A stretch of DNA of 64,000 nucleotides from positions 1,426,001 to 1,490,000 of the forward strand of contig LT598469.1 of NCBI GenBank assembly GCA_900074745.1. The letters are read 5' to 3'. Position numbers and translations under genes: made by a program. This stretch comes from Lachancea mirantina (Eukaryota > Ascomycota > Saccharomycetes > Saccharomycetales > Saccharomycetaceae). A model generated the notes under the pieces. It saw nothing but the letters and a program-made list of their open reading frames with translations, ran no database searches and was not told where the DNA came from. This document shows positions 37,140 through 47,820 of the stretch, piece after piece. How positions within the stretch are numbered: the first letter of the stretch is position 1; the number at the start of each line of letters is the position of its first letter.

Positions 37140-40100
37140 TCAAAATTCGTCAGGAAAGGTAAAATTCACTTTCTCATCATTGTGCTTTCTAAAGCTGTAT
37201 CGATCCTCAGGTAGCACCACTTTCCCCGCGCTCAGGAGTTGAAAGGTGTTGGCATTCATTTTCTTGTCATCATCTGTTGTACTTGTATCTAATTTAAGGT
37301 CATTATCCACAGGCTTTTCGTGAGCCATGGCCTCTTTAATATTGTTGAGTTCCTTCAGTAAAGCACTTGTATTAACTATGGCACTGTCTTCAGTTTTTGC
37401 GGATTTTGCTCTCTCTTCATTTAAGTGATTGCCTTGAGCAATGGTAGATTCTTCCCACATCTCCTGCCACTTCGCTTTTTTAGGTTTCATCCAGCCTGGG
37501 ACCCAGCTGGCACGCTTTTTCTTGGATGAAAGCTTTCTCTGAGCTTCGTCTAAGTCATGCACAAAACGCCTTTGCCTCTCAACTTGCTCGGGGTCCGAAG
37601 CTTCTTCTATCTCGGCAAATTCTTCACTTAATACAGAAATTCCAAGCTGTTTTAGTAGCTTCGGCATTTTCTTTCTGTATGCCATATGGCCTTCTACTAG
37701 TTCAGTGCAATCAAAATTCTCTATCCCATGAATATGACTTACCGGAGAAATACCTATAACTTTGCTAAAGCCCCCACTAGTAGCTCGAAATAGATAACAT
37801 AAAATCCAGTCCTTTGTGGAAAAACCATTGACAAACCTGCCACTGACAACAGACTTAGCCATTATCAAGTCCTCGCTTTTGTAGACAATGGGAGAGCCAA
37901 ACATAATGACATTTTCAACTAGTCCGGGGTAGCCTTTCTTGCATAGCTCAAGAAGACATGAGTAGATTACTCTAGAGCCCAAAGAGAATCCAATGAGTGT
38001 AACGGGGCGCTTTCCCAAATTCCGAGAAATAAGAGTATCCGCCAAAATAAGACCTGCTGCCCAAGCACGATCTAACGATACATTCCATGGATTATCGATG
38101 AGGTAGCCAAGTTTAGATAGCATCATCGGCATTTGAATGGCGGACATAAAGGCTGTTAATATGGTTGCGCCTAAAATCTGCTGTATCGTTTGAGTAAAAA
38201 TCTCACTGGCTAAAATGTTTATAGTTTGACCAGTTGACTTAAGCATTTCAGGTTCCCAATGCAGAGAGTACAAATCTCCTTCTATCGGATCAACGGTCGA
38301 GAAAGGAAGACGAACGTCATCGTCGTTACCAGTCATCCATCCAGACACAGTCACAATTAAGTTGACCCGTCTATTGTTATGTAGCGGACTTAATTCAAAA
38401 GTCCTCACACTGCCCATTCGTTTGGACATTGCTTCCGTTCCTATTTTGGCACCGATTGCTGTGCTCGTCGCAGCAACGACAGCGGTTCCACCGACACCTG
38501 TCAAAAAACCAGCGGCGCTTGTTATACCAACAGTCGACAGTCCTGCTGCGATTCCCGCTCCAATTACAGGAGCTAGCAGTCCACCGCTGAGACCCAATAC
38601 TAGCGATCCCCCAATTGTTGCGAGGCCCACATAGCATAGCTTCTTATTACGACTTTTCTTCCGCCTCGTTTTCATATGGTCCTGCTCGTTCCACACCTGA
38701 TCTTCCATTGATTGTTCCATTTCGAGCCCGTCAGTAACTCGCTTTTCGAATTCGCATATCTCTGTTTGCGAAATGGATAAAACACTGCCAAATTTCATCA
38801 ACAAGGTCCGAGAACGAGAGTCGTAAGATAAGTCCGCCAAGAGAAGCAGAAACAAATCACAAATTATGGTCCAACTAACATCAATATTAAGCTCCGATTT
38901 TTCGTATAGGTCACTTACCCCGCCCTCGGCTGTGACATCTGAAAATTCGTTCGTCCCAAATCCATCGGTCTTATTAATGATGGTTTGATGATCGCTGTGT
39001 TCGAAAGGGTTTCGTACCACTTGGTTAACCTTAAGACATTTGCAAACGTCCCGTAGCTCAACACCGTGTCTTGTAAGCGCCTCAACCATACGCCTCTCTT
39101 CCAAAGAAATGCCCATATGTTCGTAAAGGCGTGACACAACGGTAACTTTCCAGTCAGCCATACTTTTCTGAACTTTGTGCAATCTTCGTACTAGCTTTTC
39201 CCTACCAACTATATCAGTGCTCAAGCACGTAAGAGCCAGTTCGGTGCTCATCTCATCTGCCAAAACGTTTACTGCGCCTAAATAAGCAAAGATCTCTTTT
39301 TCATGTAAGAGATCCTTCGTTACTGCAAGCTGGTCTGTGGAGTTCAAATCGGTGGTATAGCGCTCGCCTTCATCATCATCATCGTCCCCCTCATCGAAGC
39401 CGTCTTCTGAATTATTCAAGGACGCCTTAGATGAAGCAAAAGCCCTGTGATTGAACAGAAAATCGATCTTCTGCTGCGTTGCGTAACTTCGCTGAGCTTG
39501 CTCTTCACCGGCAAGTTTGGTGTATCCAAACGTTGAGCCTCCATTGGCAAGATTATCTCGAATAGGTGACGCTGATGGTGCTCGCTTAGAATCTGGAGGA
39601 AGAAATGTGCTTGAACTTCCTTGAGCAGGTAGAGCCAGCTCTCCTTTCTCATTGTAAACACTGTAGGAAGCTATCGCCGGTAAAGCAGACCATTCTCCGG
39701 ATGAATCTGATTCCTCATCACTGCCGTTAGAATTCGGTACCATCTGCTGTTCCCCATGAGTTATGTTACCTTCATCTTGGCCCGAACGACTGTCGTCATT
39801 TCTGGTATCCATTCTGTTGGAGGCTTCATCGCCGGATGTTGTCACACGGAGCTCCTTGAAATCATTGCTAACCTCAGAAAGGTCGTCTTTATTCATGTCA
39901 ACGTCCCGCACCAGCCAGCAGGCTTCGCTTGGTTCATATAGTGCCCAAGACCAAGGAATACAGATAGAACCTGTGATTATGCCTAGTTTGCCAATTTTCT
40001 TGGCTCTCTGCCCCGGGCTTGAGTTAGGGCTAATCTTTGTGTGACAGCGCACCCAGACATTATTTCTGTAATTATTTAAATTTGCTAAATATTTACGGAT

Positions 40101-40256
40101 TTTCAAACGAAAACCAAAGAACTGAAATTTGAAGAGGGAGGCACTCTCGGCCAGCTTAACAATGCTTTTTGAATAACATATCTTCAAGTCATCGGCGCTC
40201 TCTGCTTGATCGCACACATTAGATATTATCGAACAACAAGACAACAATGGCTCCAA
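37140..40256 (-). CDS. MIL1: Mil1-like DUF726 putative lipase
   Basis: The frame encodes up to 1038 residues and is orthologous to Mil1 (YFL034W), a clathrin-adaptor-interacting DUF726 alpha/beta hydrolase. The nucleophile elbow GFSLGSR (about residue 750, GxSxG) sits after VTLIG. A Gly/Ala-rich hydrophobic pair (about 540-600, GLSGGLLAPVIGAGIAAGLS) looks membrane-embedded. Acidic runs lie near 285-300. The start is uncertain. The ATG at 40256 would overlap RPL22 exon 1 head-to-head by 10 bp; the next in-frame ATG is at 39896. The 360 nt between are open in frame, which argues for coding. Yet they contain a Rap1-like site and must include the RPL22 promoter, which argues for 39896. A spliced upstream exon is a third option. 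Confidence 0.88.
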   Translation of the reverse strand: MEPLLSCCSIISNVCDQAESADDLKICYSKSIVKLAESASLFKFQFFGFRLKIRKYLANLNNYRNNVWVRCHTKISPNSSPGQRAKKIGKLGIITGSICIPWSWALYEPSEACWLVRDVDMNKDDLSEVSNDFKELRVTTSGDEASNRMDTRNDDSRSGQDEGNITHGEQQMVPNSNGSDEESDSSGEWSALPAIASYSVYNEKGELALPAQGSSSTFLPPDSKRAPSASPIRDNLANGGSTFGYTKLAGEEQAQRSYATQQKIDFLFNHRAFASSKASLNNSEDGFDEGDDDDDEGERYTTDLNSTDQLAVTKDLLHEKEIFAYLGAVNVLADEMSTELALTCLSTDIVGREKLVRRLHKVQKSMADWKVTVVSRLYEHMGISLEERRMVEALTRHGVELRDVCKCLKVNQVVRNPFEHSDHQTIINKTDGFGTNEFSDVTAEGGVSDLYEKSELNIDVSWTIICDLFLLLLADLSYDSRSRTLLMKFGSVLSISQTEICEFEKRVTDGLEMEQSMEDQVWNEQDHMKTRRKKSRNKKLCYVGLATIGGSLVLGLSGGLLAPVIGAGIAAGLSTVGITSAAGFLTGVGGTAVVAATSTAIGAKIGTEAMSKRMGSVRTFELSPLHNNRRVNLIVTVSGWMTGNDDDVRLPFSTVDPIEGDLYSLHWEPEMLKSTGQTINILASEIFTQTIQQILGATILTAFMSAIQMPMMLSKLGYLIDNPWNVSLDRAWAAGLILADTLISRNLGKRPVTLIGFSLGSRVIYSCLLELCKKGYPGLVENVIMFGSPIVYKSEDLIMAKSVVSGRFVNGFSTKDWILCYLFRATSGGFSKVIGISPVSHIHGIENFDCTELVEGHMAYRKKMPKLLKQLGISVLSEEFAEIEEASDPEQVERQRRFVHDLDEAQRKLSSKKKRASWVPGWMKPKKAKWQEMWEESTIAQGNHLNEERAKSAKTEDSAIVNTSALLKELNNIKEAMAHEKPVDNDLKLDTSTTDDDKKMNANTFQLLSAGKVVLPEDRYSFRKHNDEKVNFTFPDEF
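40051..40059 (+). promoter_or_regulatory. RPL22: Rap1-like site upstream of RPL22
   Basis: GCACCCAGACATT contains ACCCAGACA, fitting the Rap1 core ACCCANNCA, about 190 bp before the RPL22 ATG as in many ribosomal-protein promoters. It lies inside the maximal MIL1 open frame. Confidence 0.5.
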
Positions 40257-40828
40257 ACGTATGTGACCCCACCGTATTTGTTAACGCATAGTCACCAGCA
40301 ATGTTTCCTGCTCAAGAACTCATGATAGCCTTTAAAAGCTATTCTGTTTGTTAATTATTCACCGCGTCTAAAGGATCTTTGACCCTCTGACCTGAAGTGA
40401 TTGTTAATAGCAGTATGCGAAAAGTGTACCACGCGAACTAGGATTGAGCCAAATACTAACGAGGGATGGTATTTATTCAGACCTCTAGAAAGCAAAAGGT
40501 TACCAAGACTTTTACAGTCGACGTCTCTTCTCCAACCGAGAACGGTGTTTTCGACCCAGCTTCTTACGCTAAGTACTTGATTGACCACATCAAGGTTGAG
40601 GGTCACCGCGGTAACTTGGGTAACGCCGTCACCGTTGAGGAAGATGGTTCCGTTGTCACCGTTGTCTCTACTGCCAAGTTCTCTGGTAAGTACTTGAAGT
40701 ACTTGACCAAGAAGTACTTGAAAAAGAACCAATTGAGAGACTGGATTAGATTTGTGTCTATCAAGACCAACCAGTACAAGTTGGCTTTCTACCAAGTTAC
40801 TCCTGAGGACGAGGAAGACGAGGAATAA
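40247..40828 (+). CDS. RPL22: 60S ribosomal protein eL22, with intron
   Basis: Exon 1 is 40247-40258 (MAPN) and exon 2 is 40481-40828. The 222-nt intron (40259-40480) has a GTATGT donor, TACTAAC branch point at 40454-40460 and CAG acceptor. The product is 119 residues: [19 protein letters not shown], then the eL22 core, ending EDEEDEE. The intron is in the same position as in S. cerevisiae RPL22A and RPL22B. This single gene sits between MIL1 and BMT6, corresponding to both duplicates (YLR061W and YFL034C-A). In S. cerevisiae, free Rpl22 binds an RPL22 intron and inhibits splicing, so autoregulation is likely here. An in-frame ATG inside the intron (40466) is not the start. Confidence 0.97.
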
Positions 40829-41108
40829 ACGCCTTGACCACACGTATAGTTACGGTTTAATTCAATGTTTCATTTTTCGAAGTGTAGAGAGGTTTTGGAT
40901 TTGAGAAGATCGATGGTTGGCTTTTTGATGCAAGGAGCTTATCCATTCCTTAGATCCTGGCGAAGTTGTGTATGATTTGTATAATAAAGGACGATTTAAT
41001 GGTGCATATGTGAATTATACTGTGCAGCGCTTGTACCGTCCTCAATTGTAGGCATACTTTAGTCAAATTTCTCCTTATTCCATCAACTGAGAGCCGAACG
41101 TAAATACA

Positions 41109-42119
41109 ATGTCGAGGGCGAAGAAAGCCCCTACGGGGCTGCCTGTGTCGGACCCAGCTTACATTGCACCTCAACAGATCGTGGATTTGTTCAAGCTGGC
41201 TTTTGACAACGAACTATACAGGGACCCCGATGAGTTGAGCTCGATGATCCAGGAAGTCAAGAAAAGCCTCTACGACCGCCAGTACCTTGATGCTTTCGAC
41301 AACAATGAAAAACGAAGCGCATATTGTTGTCGATGGTCTCCTTCAAGAGCAGTAGCATATGCCGCTCTTTTCAATTATCTGCGGCCCGTGCGAGCTACCT
41401 TATTAAGGCCGTTGACGAATTCATCGCCTGTGACGGCAGAGGAATTACATGTCGCTCACAGTGATACGTCAGAGTTTTCTCCAGAGATTATGTGCATCGG
41501 TGGCGGTGCTGGTGGTGAATTAGTCGCACTGGCGGCCCTTTTTGCACCCTCACTCGATTTTCGCTCGAAATACTCGACGATCAAATCTACAAAGAGCTCC
41601 AAAGCTGCCAACGTAAGGATTATAGATATAGCTGACTGGGATAATGTGGTCACACGGCTCGCTGGTGCGATTCGCGAACGCTGGCTATATGATCTGTCAG
41701 ATCAGTTCGCGATAACTTTTCAGCGCGCTGACATCCTGCGCCAAGATGCGACACAGATGAGCTATTCGAAGCTGGATTTAATAACGTTACTGTTCACGAC
41801 GAACGAGCTTTTCCAAGAGGACAAGGGTGCCAGTATTCGCTTTCTCCAGACTCTCAATCAGCATTGCAAGACAGGATGTCTTTTACTCATAGTAGAAAGC
41901 GCGGGCAGTTATTCTCACATTGAAATTGGAACCAAAAAATTTCCTATTCATTTTCTCGTTGACACAATACTGACAGGGAAGCGGGGTGATGCGAAGTCTG
42001 GCATGTGGGAACTTGTAGATCAAAACGATTCCTTCTGGTATCGTAACGACGACAGAATTGATTATCCGCTCAAACTTGAGAACATGCGGTTTTTTTACCG
42101 CTTATATAGAAAAAGATGA
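41109..42119 (+). CDS. BMT6: 25S rRNA (uridine) methyltransferase Bmt6
   Basis: The 336-residue protein is a Rossmann-type SAM methyltransferase. Motif I is IMCIGGGAGGELVALAAL (about 127-144), the acidic loop after it is VRIIDIADWDNVV, and LITLLFTTNELF is the motif IV region. S. cerevisiae Bmt6 (YLR063W) makes m3U at position 2843 of 25S rRNA; Bmt5 is the related enzyme for 2634. The N-terminal about 90 residues are helical and basic. Position between RPL22 and MOB2 agrees with YLR061W-YLR063W. Confidence in orthology is high from synteny and the methyltransferase motifs. Confidence 0.92.
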   Translation: MSRAKKAPTGLPVSDPAYIAPQQIVDLFKLAFDNELYRDPDELSSMIQEVKKSLYDRQYLDAFDNNEKRSAYCCRWSPSRAVAYAALFNYLRPVRATLLRPLTNSSPVTAEELHVAHSDTSEFSPEIMCIGGGAGGELVALAALFAPSLDFRSKYSTIKSTKSSKAANVRIIDIADWDNVVTRLAGAIRERWLYDLSDQFAITFQRADILRQDATQMSYSKLDLITLLFTTNELFQEDKGASIRFLQTLNQHCKTGCLLLIVESAGSYSHIEIGTKKFPIHFLVDTILTGKRGDAKSGMWELVDQNDSFWYRNDDRIDYPLKLENMRFFYRLYRKR

Positions 42120-42351
42120 GTAATTAAGCAAGCTAATCAATTAAGGAAGACGATGATCGGAATACTATGGTTTTTCCGTATCTGTCAATTTTCTAATTGT
42201 GAGAAGGATGAAGATCTCATCAATGATGGAGATTTGAGTCGTTCGTACATACCGATATTAATTTAAAGATGATCATATGATTAACTAGTGCTAAGAAGGT
42301 TCGGACAGCGAACATCGAAAAGAACCCCACAGGAAGCAAATCAAGCGAAAC

Positions 42352-43229
42352 ATGTCATTTTTCAATTCTTTCAAGTATGCCTGCGATTGTACCTTTTCTC
42401 CGTTTTGTTTAAGTACTAACAAGAATTTTCAACTCCTAGATTCGGTAGGAATAGCAAGAAAACGAAGCAGACAAATGGAGCAGCTGGTCATACTGGTGTG
42501 CCCAATATCTATTCAACTCCCCGGCATAGTAATTCGAAAATATCGATAAGGAAGATGCATTCGCCGTCGCGACATTCTGTCCCGTCGCAGGGCAATTTGA
42601 ACCAGCAATACGCGTCGCAAGCTGCCGATAAATCGGACTCCCAACAGACGCTTTTCTTGAGTGAACCTTTTGTGAGGACAGCGCTCGTGAAGGGGTCATT
42701 TAAGACCATTGTACAGCTTCCCAAATACGTAGATCTGGGGGAATGGGTAGCGCTCAACGTTTTTGAGTTTTACACGAATTTGAATCAGTTCTACGGTGTG
42801 GTAGCCGAATATGTTACTGCTGACGCGTATCCTACAATGAATGCGGGTCCACACACGGATTATTTGTGGCTTGATGCTAATAATCGGCAAGTTTCTTTGC
42901 CTGCAGGGCAGTACATCGATTTGGCTTTGACATGGATAAACAGCAAAGTCACAGATAAGACCTTATTCCCAACACAAAACGGCCTTCCTTTCCCCTCCAA
43001 TTTTGTCAGGGATACACAGCGGATCATGATTCAAATGTTTCGAATTTTTGCACACATGTACCACCAGCATTTTGACAAAATCATCCATCTTTCTCTGGAG
43101 GCTCACTGGAACTCATTTTTCGCTCATTTCATAAGTTTTGCCAAGGAGTATAACTTGGTTGACAGGAAAGACATGTATCCTCTAGGCGCGCTGATAGAAA
43201 GTTTGGAACAGCAGGGTAAAATAATATAA
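42352..43229 (+). CDS. MOB2: Mob2, activator of NDR kinase Cbk1, with intron
   Basis: Exon 1 is 42352-42374 (MSFFNSF plus two bases) and exon 2 is 42440-43229. The 65-nt intron (42375-42439) has GTATGC, TACTAAC at 42414-42420 and TAG. The spliced product is 270 residues: MSFFNSFKFGRNSKKTKQ, then a Ser-rich segment, then the Mob domain. Conserved text includes LSEPFVRTALVKGSFKTIV, NQFYGVVAEYVT and HFDKIIHLSLEAHWNSFF. Mob2 (YFL034C-B) binds and activates Cbk1 in the RAM network, controlling daughter-specific Ace2 and polarised growth. The intron position matches the one I recall in S. cerevisiae MOB2. Confidence 0.96.
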
Positions 43230-43352
43230 ATGAGATTAATGCATGTAATTTATAAATCAATACGTATTGTTGTTATATACACGGGGCATTGATTTAGATG
43301 GGGGTGTTTGCTATATGTCAGTGTTGCAAGCGAGCATTGAACTTTTTACCCA

Positions 43353-46300
43353 TCAAGAGAAAAAGTATTTGCTGTTTTCAAGCTCTCTGACATCAAAATT
43401 GCCTTTTGGTGGGATGTTGGGCAGCTTCAAAGGAACCAAAACGGCCATGCAAGAGGCGTCGCCGGGTTTTTCGAGTGCAAGAATATCACCAAACTCCGAC
43501 GTAAGCGATACCGACGTGACAAGTGCTTCGCCCTCTTGCCTTTCTTCGGGATCTTCTGAACTTAGTAGTTGAATCCGCTTCTTCTCTAATTGAATGTCAT
43601 CCGCCAGAGTCACTGGGCGACCCAGTTCTGCAGACAATTTCTTTCTGAACTCTGCTATTTTAATTGCCACCGCAGATTTCTTTTCGATTTTAACAATTTG
43701 GAGGTAGTTCTTGTATCTCTCGTCGAATTCATTTTTCAACCTCTCGATGAGGTCGACTTCGTGGAGTTTTATGAACTGCTCTCTCAATATGATGTTCATT
43801 TGATCCACATCACAGGCATGCGTCCAGTACGAATCATGAACCGCCGCAAAATCTAGCCCGTTTTCACCGCACTTGGTTGCGGAAAGAAGCATGTGAGATG
43901 CGTCCAAAGAATGAATGAAATTGGGTGGGAACCCTGCTTTTTGTCTTCTAGCATTGATTGGGTTGACAGCAAAAGGATCGCTAATAAAAACAGTTTGTAG
44001 GTTTGTGGCTACTTGTTTTTTGCTCGCTTCACGGTAGGGCTGCACAATTGGAAGTCCAAGTGGGGTGGTCCAAATGACAGAAGACATGAAGTCAGGCTTA
44101 TTACCGTTCTTGAAGGATTTTTCGTCTGTGTCTATTCTGACAGATTTCGAAATGCGCTTAGCACACTCACCCAGCCAGTCCTGGATCAGGTGAGCACCTT
44201 CAAAAAGTTCTCGAACAGCTCCGAAGACGTGTTTTGTAAGATATTTCGCCAATTCGTAGGATTTCTTTGGATCGTCAAAGAGGTTCGAAAGTTGTTTGTC
44301 TATCTGATGGGTTGCACCAATGTACGTCACACCATAAACGTTTGTCATGACTGTCTGCTTAACGATTTTTCTGGTTATTTTGTCTTTAAGAAGTTCTGCT
44401 GTTTGATCACCATTTTTCGCAGCTTTCTCCAGTCTCGCCACGACTAGTTTCGCAACATGCGAATAAACATCTTGCGGTCGATCGCTGGGAACCAGATTGA
44501 CCTGAGTCGCACCTTCTACATCTCCACCGAGAGCTGCATAATGCTGCAGACCATTGCAAGTGCCATCCTGATGAACAGGCTGGTGGGAGACAAAATCCTC
44601 AGGATTTTCAAGTTTAAAAACTTCGTTCAACTCGAGACACGCAGCTAGCGCCTGCCATGGCTTGTCTGCCTGCTTCCACCATCCTTTTCCATTCAAAGGA
44701 TTCTCGGCAGAGTCTATAATGTCAGCTTTATGGTCTTGAGCAAATTTCACGCGATCCTCTAGCGGTGCCTTATCATATCCAAACAGATTTGAGAGATGAA
44801 CCTTCAACCACCTCAAGCCCTCGGGGCCTAAACGCTTGCCCTTCCAAAATCTCAGCAAGCCTCGGCTCATATCATTTCCTAGGTGATTGAAATGCGGGGA
44901 AAGCGGGTAAGCGCGACCTCTGAAATCCAAGTTATGAGGAAAGTAGAATCTCTCACCCAAAAAGGCGCGAGCAATTTCTAATTTGTAATTCGCGTCACAC
45001 CTGGCCGAGCGATTGCTTGAGAATTCATTGGCCAAAGCTTTATTTCTTAGCTTCCACTCTCTATGGACTGATGGATCAGCATCATGTGAGGGCTGGGGGG
45101 TGAGGACCAATCTATCTTGAATTCCTGGAATATCCATGAAAGGCTTTCCGCTATTCCAAACTTCGGACATTATTTCAAACATTTTTTTGTTGACTGTCCA
45201 TGGAGTCTCACCTAACACATTCAGACCCTTGTAGATATTATCTATGGCCCCAGCATCTGAAACCGCCTTCAGATAAGCCAGCTGTTCGGGAGAGTCCTTT
45301 GAACGAATGAGCACGGATTGCGAGTAATGATAACCTCCCGAGTTCCAAGACTTCCAAGGGCGAGGTTTTACCAGCATAGGTAAAAGTTGGGGCTGTACAG
45401 CAGCAACTAAACGCTCTCCATTCAGCTGATGTATTAACGTCCGATGTATTTTTAAAACACCTAATTTGGATCCATTGTGGTACTGGTAACCATGGGAAAA
45501 CGCAGGCGCCTCTCCTTTTATTCTTTCCTGAGTTACCGGGTCTACTCCCTCGACACCTACACGAGCGACATGGATAAGCATGGAAATTAGAATTGAGCCT
45601 ATCTTGGCTCTAGCCTCCTGAGGCCATAAAATTTTTGATTCCTCAATTTTCATGGATCTGAAAGTTGTCCTAGCTCGCTGGACAAGCTTCCTAAATTCAT
45701 GTGATTTTCTGTTAACTTCCTTAAAAACGAAAGCCTCACTCTTTAAAAGCTGTTCCGCACGAAATTCCATCTCAATGGCTTTTCCTACGGAAATGACAGC
45801 TCTTGCTGTCCGCATGCCCTCGATGATTCCACCAGTCGAATTGAGCTTCAAAAGTTCTAGAATGGTTATGACACACATCTTCTCAGGATTGACTAAAGTG
45901 AGGTATGGCCCGTACTCCAGACGCGCCTTATTTTGCTTCTTTTCCTGCGTACTCAGGTCTGTTTCATTTGTAGTTCCGTGCATCATTTGAGAACAGCGCT
46001 TAACTTCTTCTTTCACCAGAGGAAGCATACATTTGTACCATTCCCAAAGCTTCACGTTGAGCTTCTTTTGAATGGAAAGGTCGCCTCTGGCTTTGGCCTC
46101 CTCAAAATCATGCCTCCACCGTTCCTTCGCTGCATCGATCGCTCTGTTCTCCAGTTGATGCTGTCGGTCTTGATTGAACTCATCAAGGGTCTTCTCGAAT
46201 AGCGTTCTTTCTGCGTCATCCGTCAACTTCTTATATATTCCAAAAAAGTCAACACCTTCGCCATTCTGATCTAACTTTAGCAAATTAGACCCGGAATCTA

Positions 46301-47246
46301 AACTTGTTGCAGTTATTTGCTTCTTTTGTTCATCTGTTAGAGAAAGACCCAACAAAGCGTGTCTAACAACCTTCATGCCTATGGTGTCAACAGCCAGAAG
46401 TTCCCTGGCATCCTTGTCGACAATGCCGATATCCTTGTCGAAACTCAAAGCGTTGAGTTCAGACCCCCTCAGCGATGAAGGCGCTGGATCTACAGAACCC
46501 GTCTCCGGAACGACTTTCTCACCGCAGACATTGGCGTCGTCTGAATTCTTGAACAAAGGCCTGATTTCCTTTGGTAAGTCGCTCACTTCGATGAGCTTAA
46601 ATTTATAGAGAAGTTGATTGTAGTCTTGGACCGTAAGAACTTCCACGTTTTTCATTATACTACCTATTCCGTTGACTCCCATTTGAAGATAAGTTCGGCA
46701 ATGCTTTTCCGCCGAAGACTTCTCAGAGCATGTTCGCAGGGCATTATGCAGTAGAATTGCGAGGGTTTTGTCGTTATAATCGCAGGCAGGAAAAGTCTCC
46801 TGGAGATCTCGAAAAAGCACCGCGTCGAGTTCAGACACATCTTTTGCTGATTCGGCATTCTTCATCAAATACTTGTTGTAATCATCGATGAAATACGGCT
46901 TGTGAGACTTTATTTCGTAGAGTGATTTCAAAATCGAAAACGCTCTATCCAGATAGTTGGAATGCAAGCAGGCTTCCAATAAGGACCATAAATTCATTAT
47001 ATCTCGTGATTCGGATGAGCTATTTATCGTAAATGAGCGATCAAATGGCTCAAACTTGGGTGCTATGGACACTTCTGATGACTTCAAAAACCCAAAATCC
47101 CCTTCTGTTGATGCATTTCTGAATAAAGACGACGTCTCCGTGCCGACGGCCGGTTTCAACTGTTTGAAGGCTTGAGATATCGGCCTTTTCGATAGTACCC
47201 TCCTCGGAAGAAGCACTGCCCGGATTAATCTAGAGCAACTTAACAT
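43353..47246 (-). CDS. RPO41: mitochondrial RNA polymerase
   Basis: The 1297-residue protein is the single-subunit T7-like mitochondrial RNA polymerase (Rpo41, YFL036W). An N-terminal extension (about 1-450) starts with a basic presequence [20 protein letters not shown]. The polymerase core follows. Motif A is [18 protein letters not shown], holding the first catalytic Asp. Motif B is [20 protein letters not shown]. Motif C is [15 protein letters not shown] with the second catalytic Asp. [10 protein letters not shown] lies shortly before motif C. The C-terminus LENSKYFFS is the family's buried end. It transcribes mtDNA with Mtf1 and primes replication. Confidence 0.97.
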   Translation of the reverse strand: MLSCSRLIRAVLLPRRVLSKRPISQAFKQLKPAVGTETSSLFRNASTEGDFGFLKSSEVSIAPKFEPFDRSFTINSSSESRDIMNLWSLLEACLHSNYLDRAFSILKSLYEIKSHKPYFIDDYNKYLMKNAESAKDVSELDAVLFRDLQETFPACDYNDKTLAILLHNALRTCSEKSSAEKHCRTYLQMGVNGIGSIMKNVEVLTVQDYNQLLYKFKLIEVSDLPKEIRPLFKNSDDANVCGEKVVPETGSVDPAPSSLRGSELNALSFDKDIGIVDKDARELLAVDTIGMKVVRHALLGLSLTDEQKKQITATSLDSGSNLLKLDQNGEGVDFFGIYKKLTDDAERTLFEKTLDEFNQDRQHQLENRAIDAAKERWRHDFEEAKARGDLSIQKKLNVKLWEWYKCMLPLVKEEVKRCSQMMHGTTNETDLSTQEKKQNKARLEYGPYLTLVNPEKMCVITILELLKLNSTGGIIEGMRTARAVISVGKAIEMEFRAEQLLKSEAFVFKEVNRKSHEFRKLVQRARTTFRSMKIEESKILWPQEARAKIGSILISMLIHVARVGVEGVDPVTQERIKGEAPAFSHGYQYHNGSKLGVLKIHRTLIHQLNGERLVAAVQPQLLPMLVKPRPWKSWNSGGYHYSQSVLIRSKDSPEQLAYLKAVSDAGAIDNIYKGLNVLGETPWTVNKKMFEIMSEVWNSGKPFMDIPGIQDRLVLTPQPSHDADPSVHREWKLRNKALANEFSSNRSARCDANYKLEIARAFLGERFYFPHNLDFRGRAYPLSPHFNHLGNDMSRGLLRFWKGKRLGPEGLRWLKVHLSNLFGYDKAPLEDRVKFAQDHKADIIDSAENPLNGKGWWKQADKPWQALAACLELNEVFKLENPEDFVSHQPVHQDGTCNGLQHYAALGGDVEGATQVNLVPSDRPQDVYSHVAKLVVARLEKAAKNGDQTAELLKDKITRKIVKQTVMTNVYGVTYIGATHQIDKQLSNLFDDPKKSYELAKYLTKHVFGAVRELFEGAHLIQDWLGECAKRISKSVRIDTDEKSFKNGNKPDFMSSVIWTTPLGLPIVQPYREASKKQVATNLQTVFISDPFAVNPINARRQKAGFPPNFIHSLDASHMLLSATKCGENGLDFAAVHDSYWTHACDVDQMNIILREQFIKLHEVDLIERLKNEFDERYKNYLQIVKIEKKSAVAIKIAEFRKKLSAELGRPVTLADDIQLEKKRIQLLSSEDPEERQEGEALVTSVSLTSEFGDILALEKPGDASCMAVLVPLKLPNIPPKGNFDVRELENSKYFFS

Positions 47247-47820
47247 GTTGAGAGTTCTCTATTTAAAGAAAACTGAGGAAACTCTGAAGTCGGTGAGTTG
47301 TTACCCCAGGCCACCGAGAATTAATATTTAAAATATTAAGCATCTCATCTGCTTTTCTGAAAAATTTTTGATGGGTTTTCTTTTGATGACAGAAGCCTTT
47401 GAAAATCAAGAACTTCACCAAGTGACCGTGATAGTTACAGTGATAACGACAATCGACAATAAACCATTAAAAAAAGCCCGTGACGGAACCGACAGTTTCA
47501 TATTCCAAGTATATGAAGCTGAAGTAGAAAAATTATGTAGTTTTGACTTTGTATGGTCATTTTATGCGAAATTTCGATCTTGTAAAGGGTCCCTCACTGG
47601 AAACACCATCTATGTACGTAGGAACTACAACATGAAACGGCCTTGGGGGCTTTTTTTATTTTGACGAAGCTCAATTAGACAATTAGAATTGAAGGAAGGG
47701 GTAGTGACGGGTCAGACGAAAAAAAAAGATGTACTAATGTTAGAGATCAAAATTTGAGTATAAGGGAGGTATCAGTCATTCAGCAAAGGTTTGCTAAAGC
47801 GGGTTTCTTTGCAAGCCAAA
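47247..47820. other. RPO41 promoter / TUB2 3' flank
   Basis: About 0.57 kb. A plus-strand ATG frame of 97 codons (47371-47664) overlaps it, with no recognisable similarity; I treat it as chance. A G-run followed by poly(A) near 47700-47727 lies close to the TUB2 3' end. Confidence 0.4.

Noticed and set aside
40466-40828. RPL22 start at the ATG at 40466
   Set aside because: That ATG is inside the intron just after the branch point; the spliced form restores the universal MAPN-TSRKQK start.
47371-47664. 97-codon plus-strand frame upstream of RPO41
   Set aside because: No similarity, occupies the RPO41 promoter, and the S. cerevisiae region has no counterpart.
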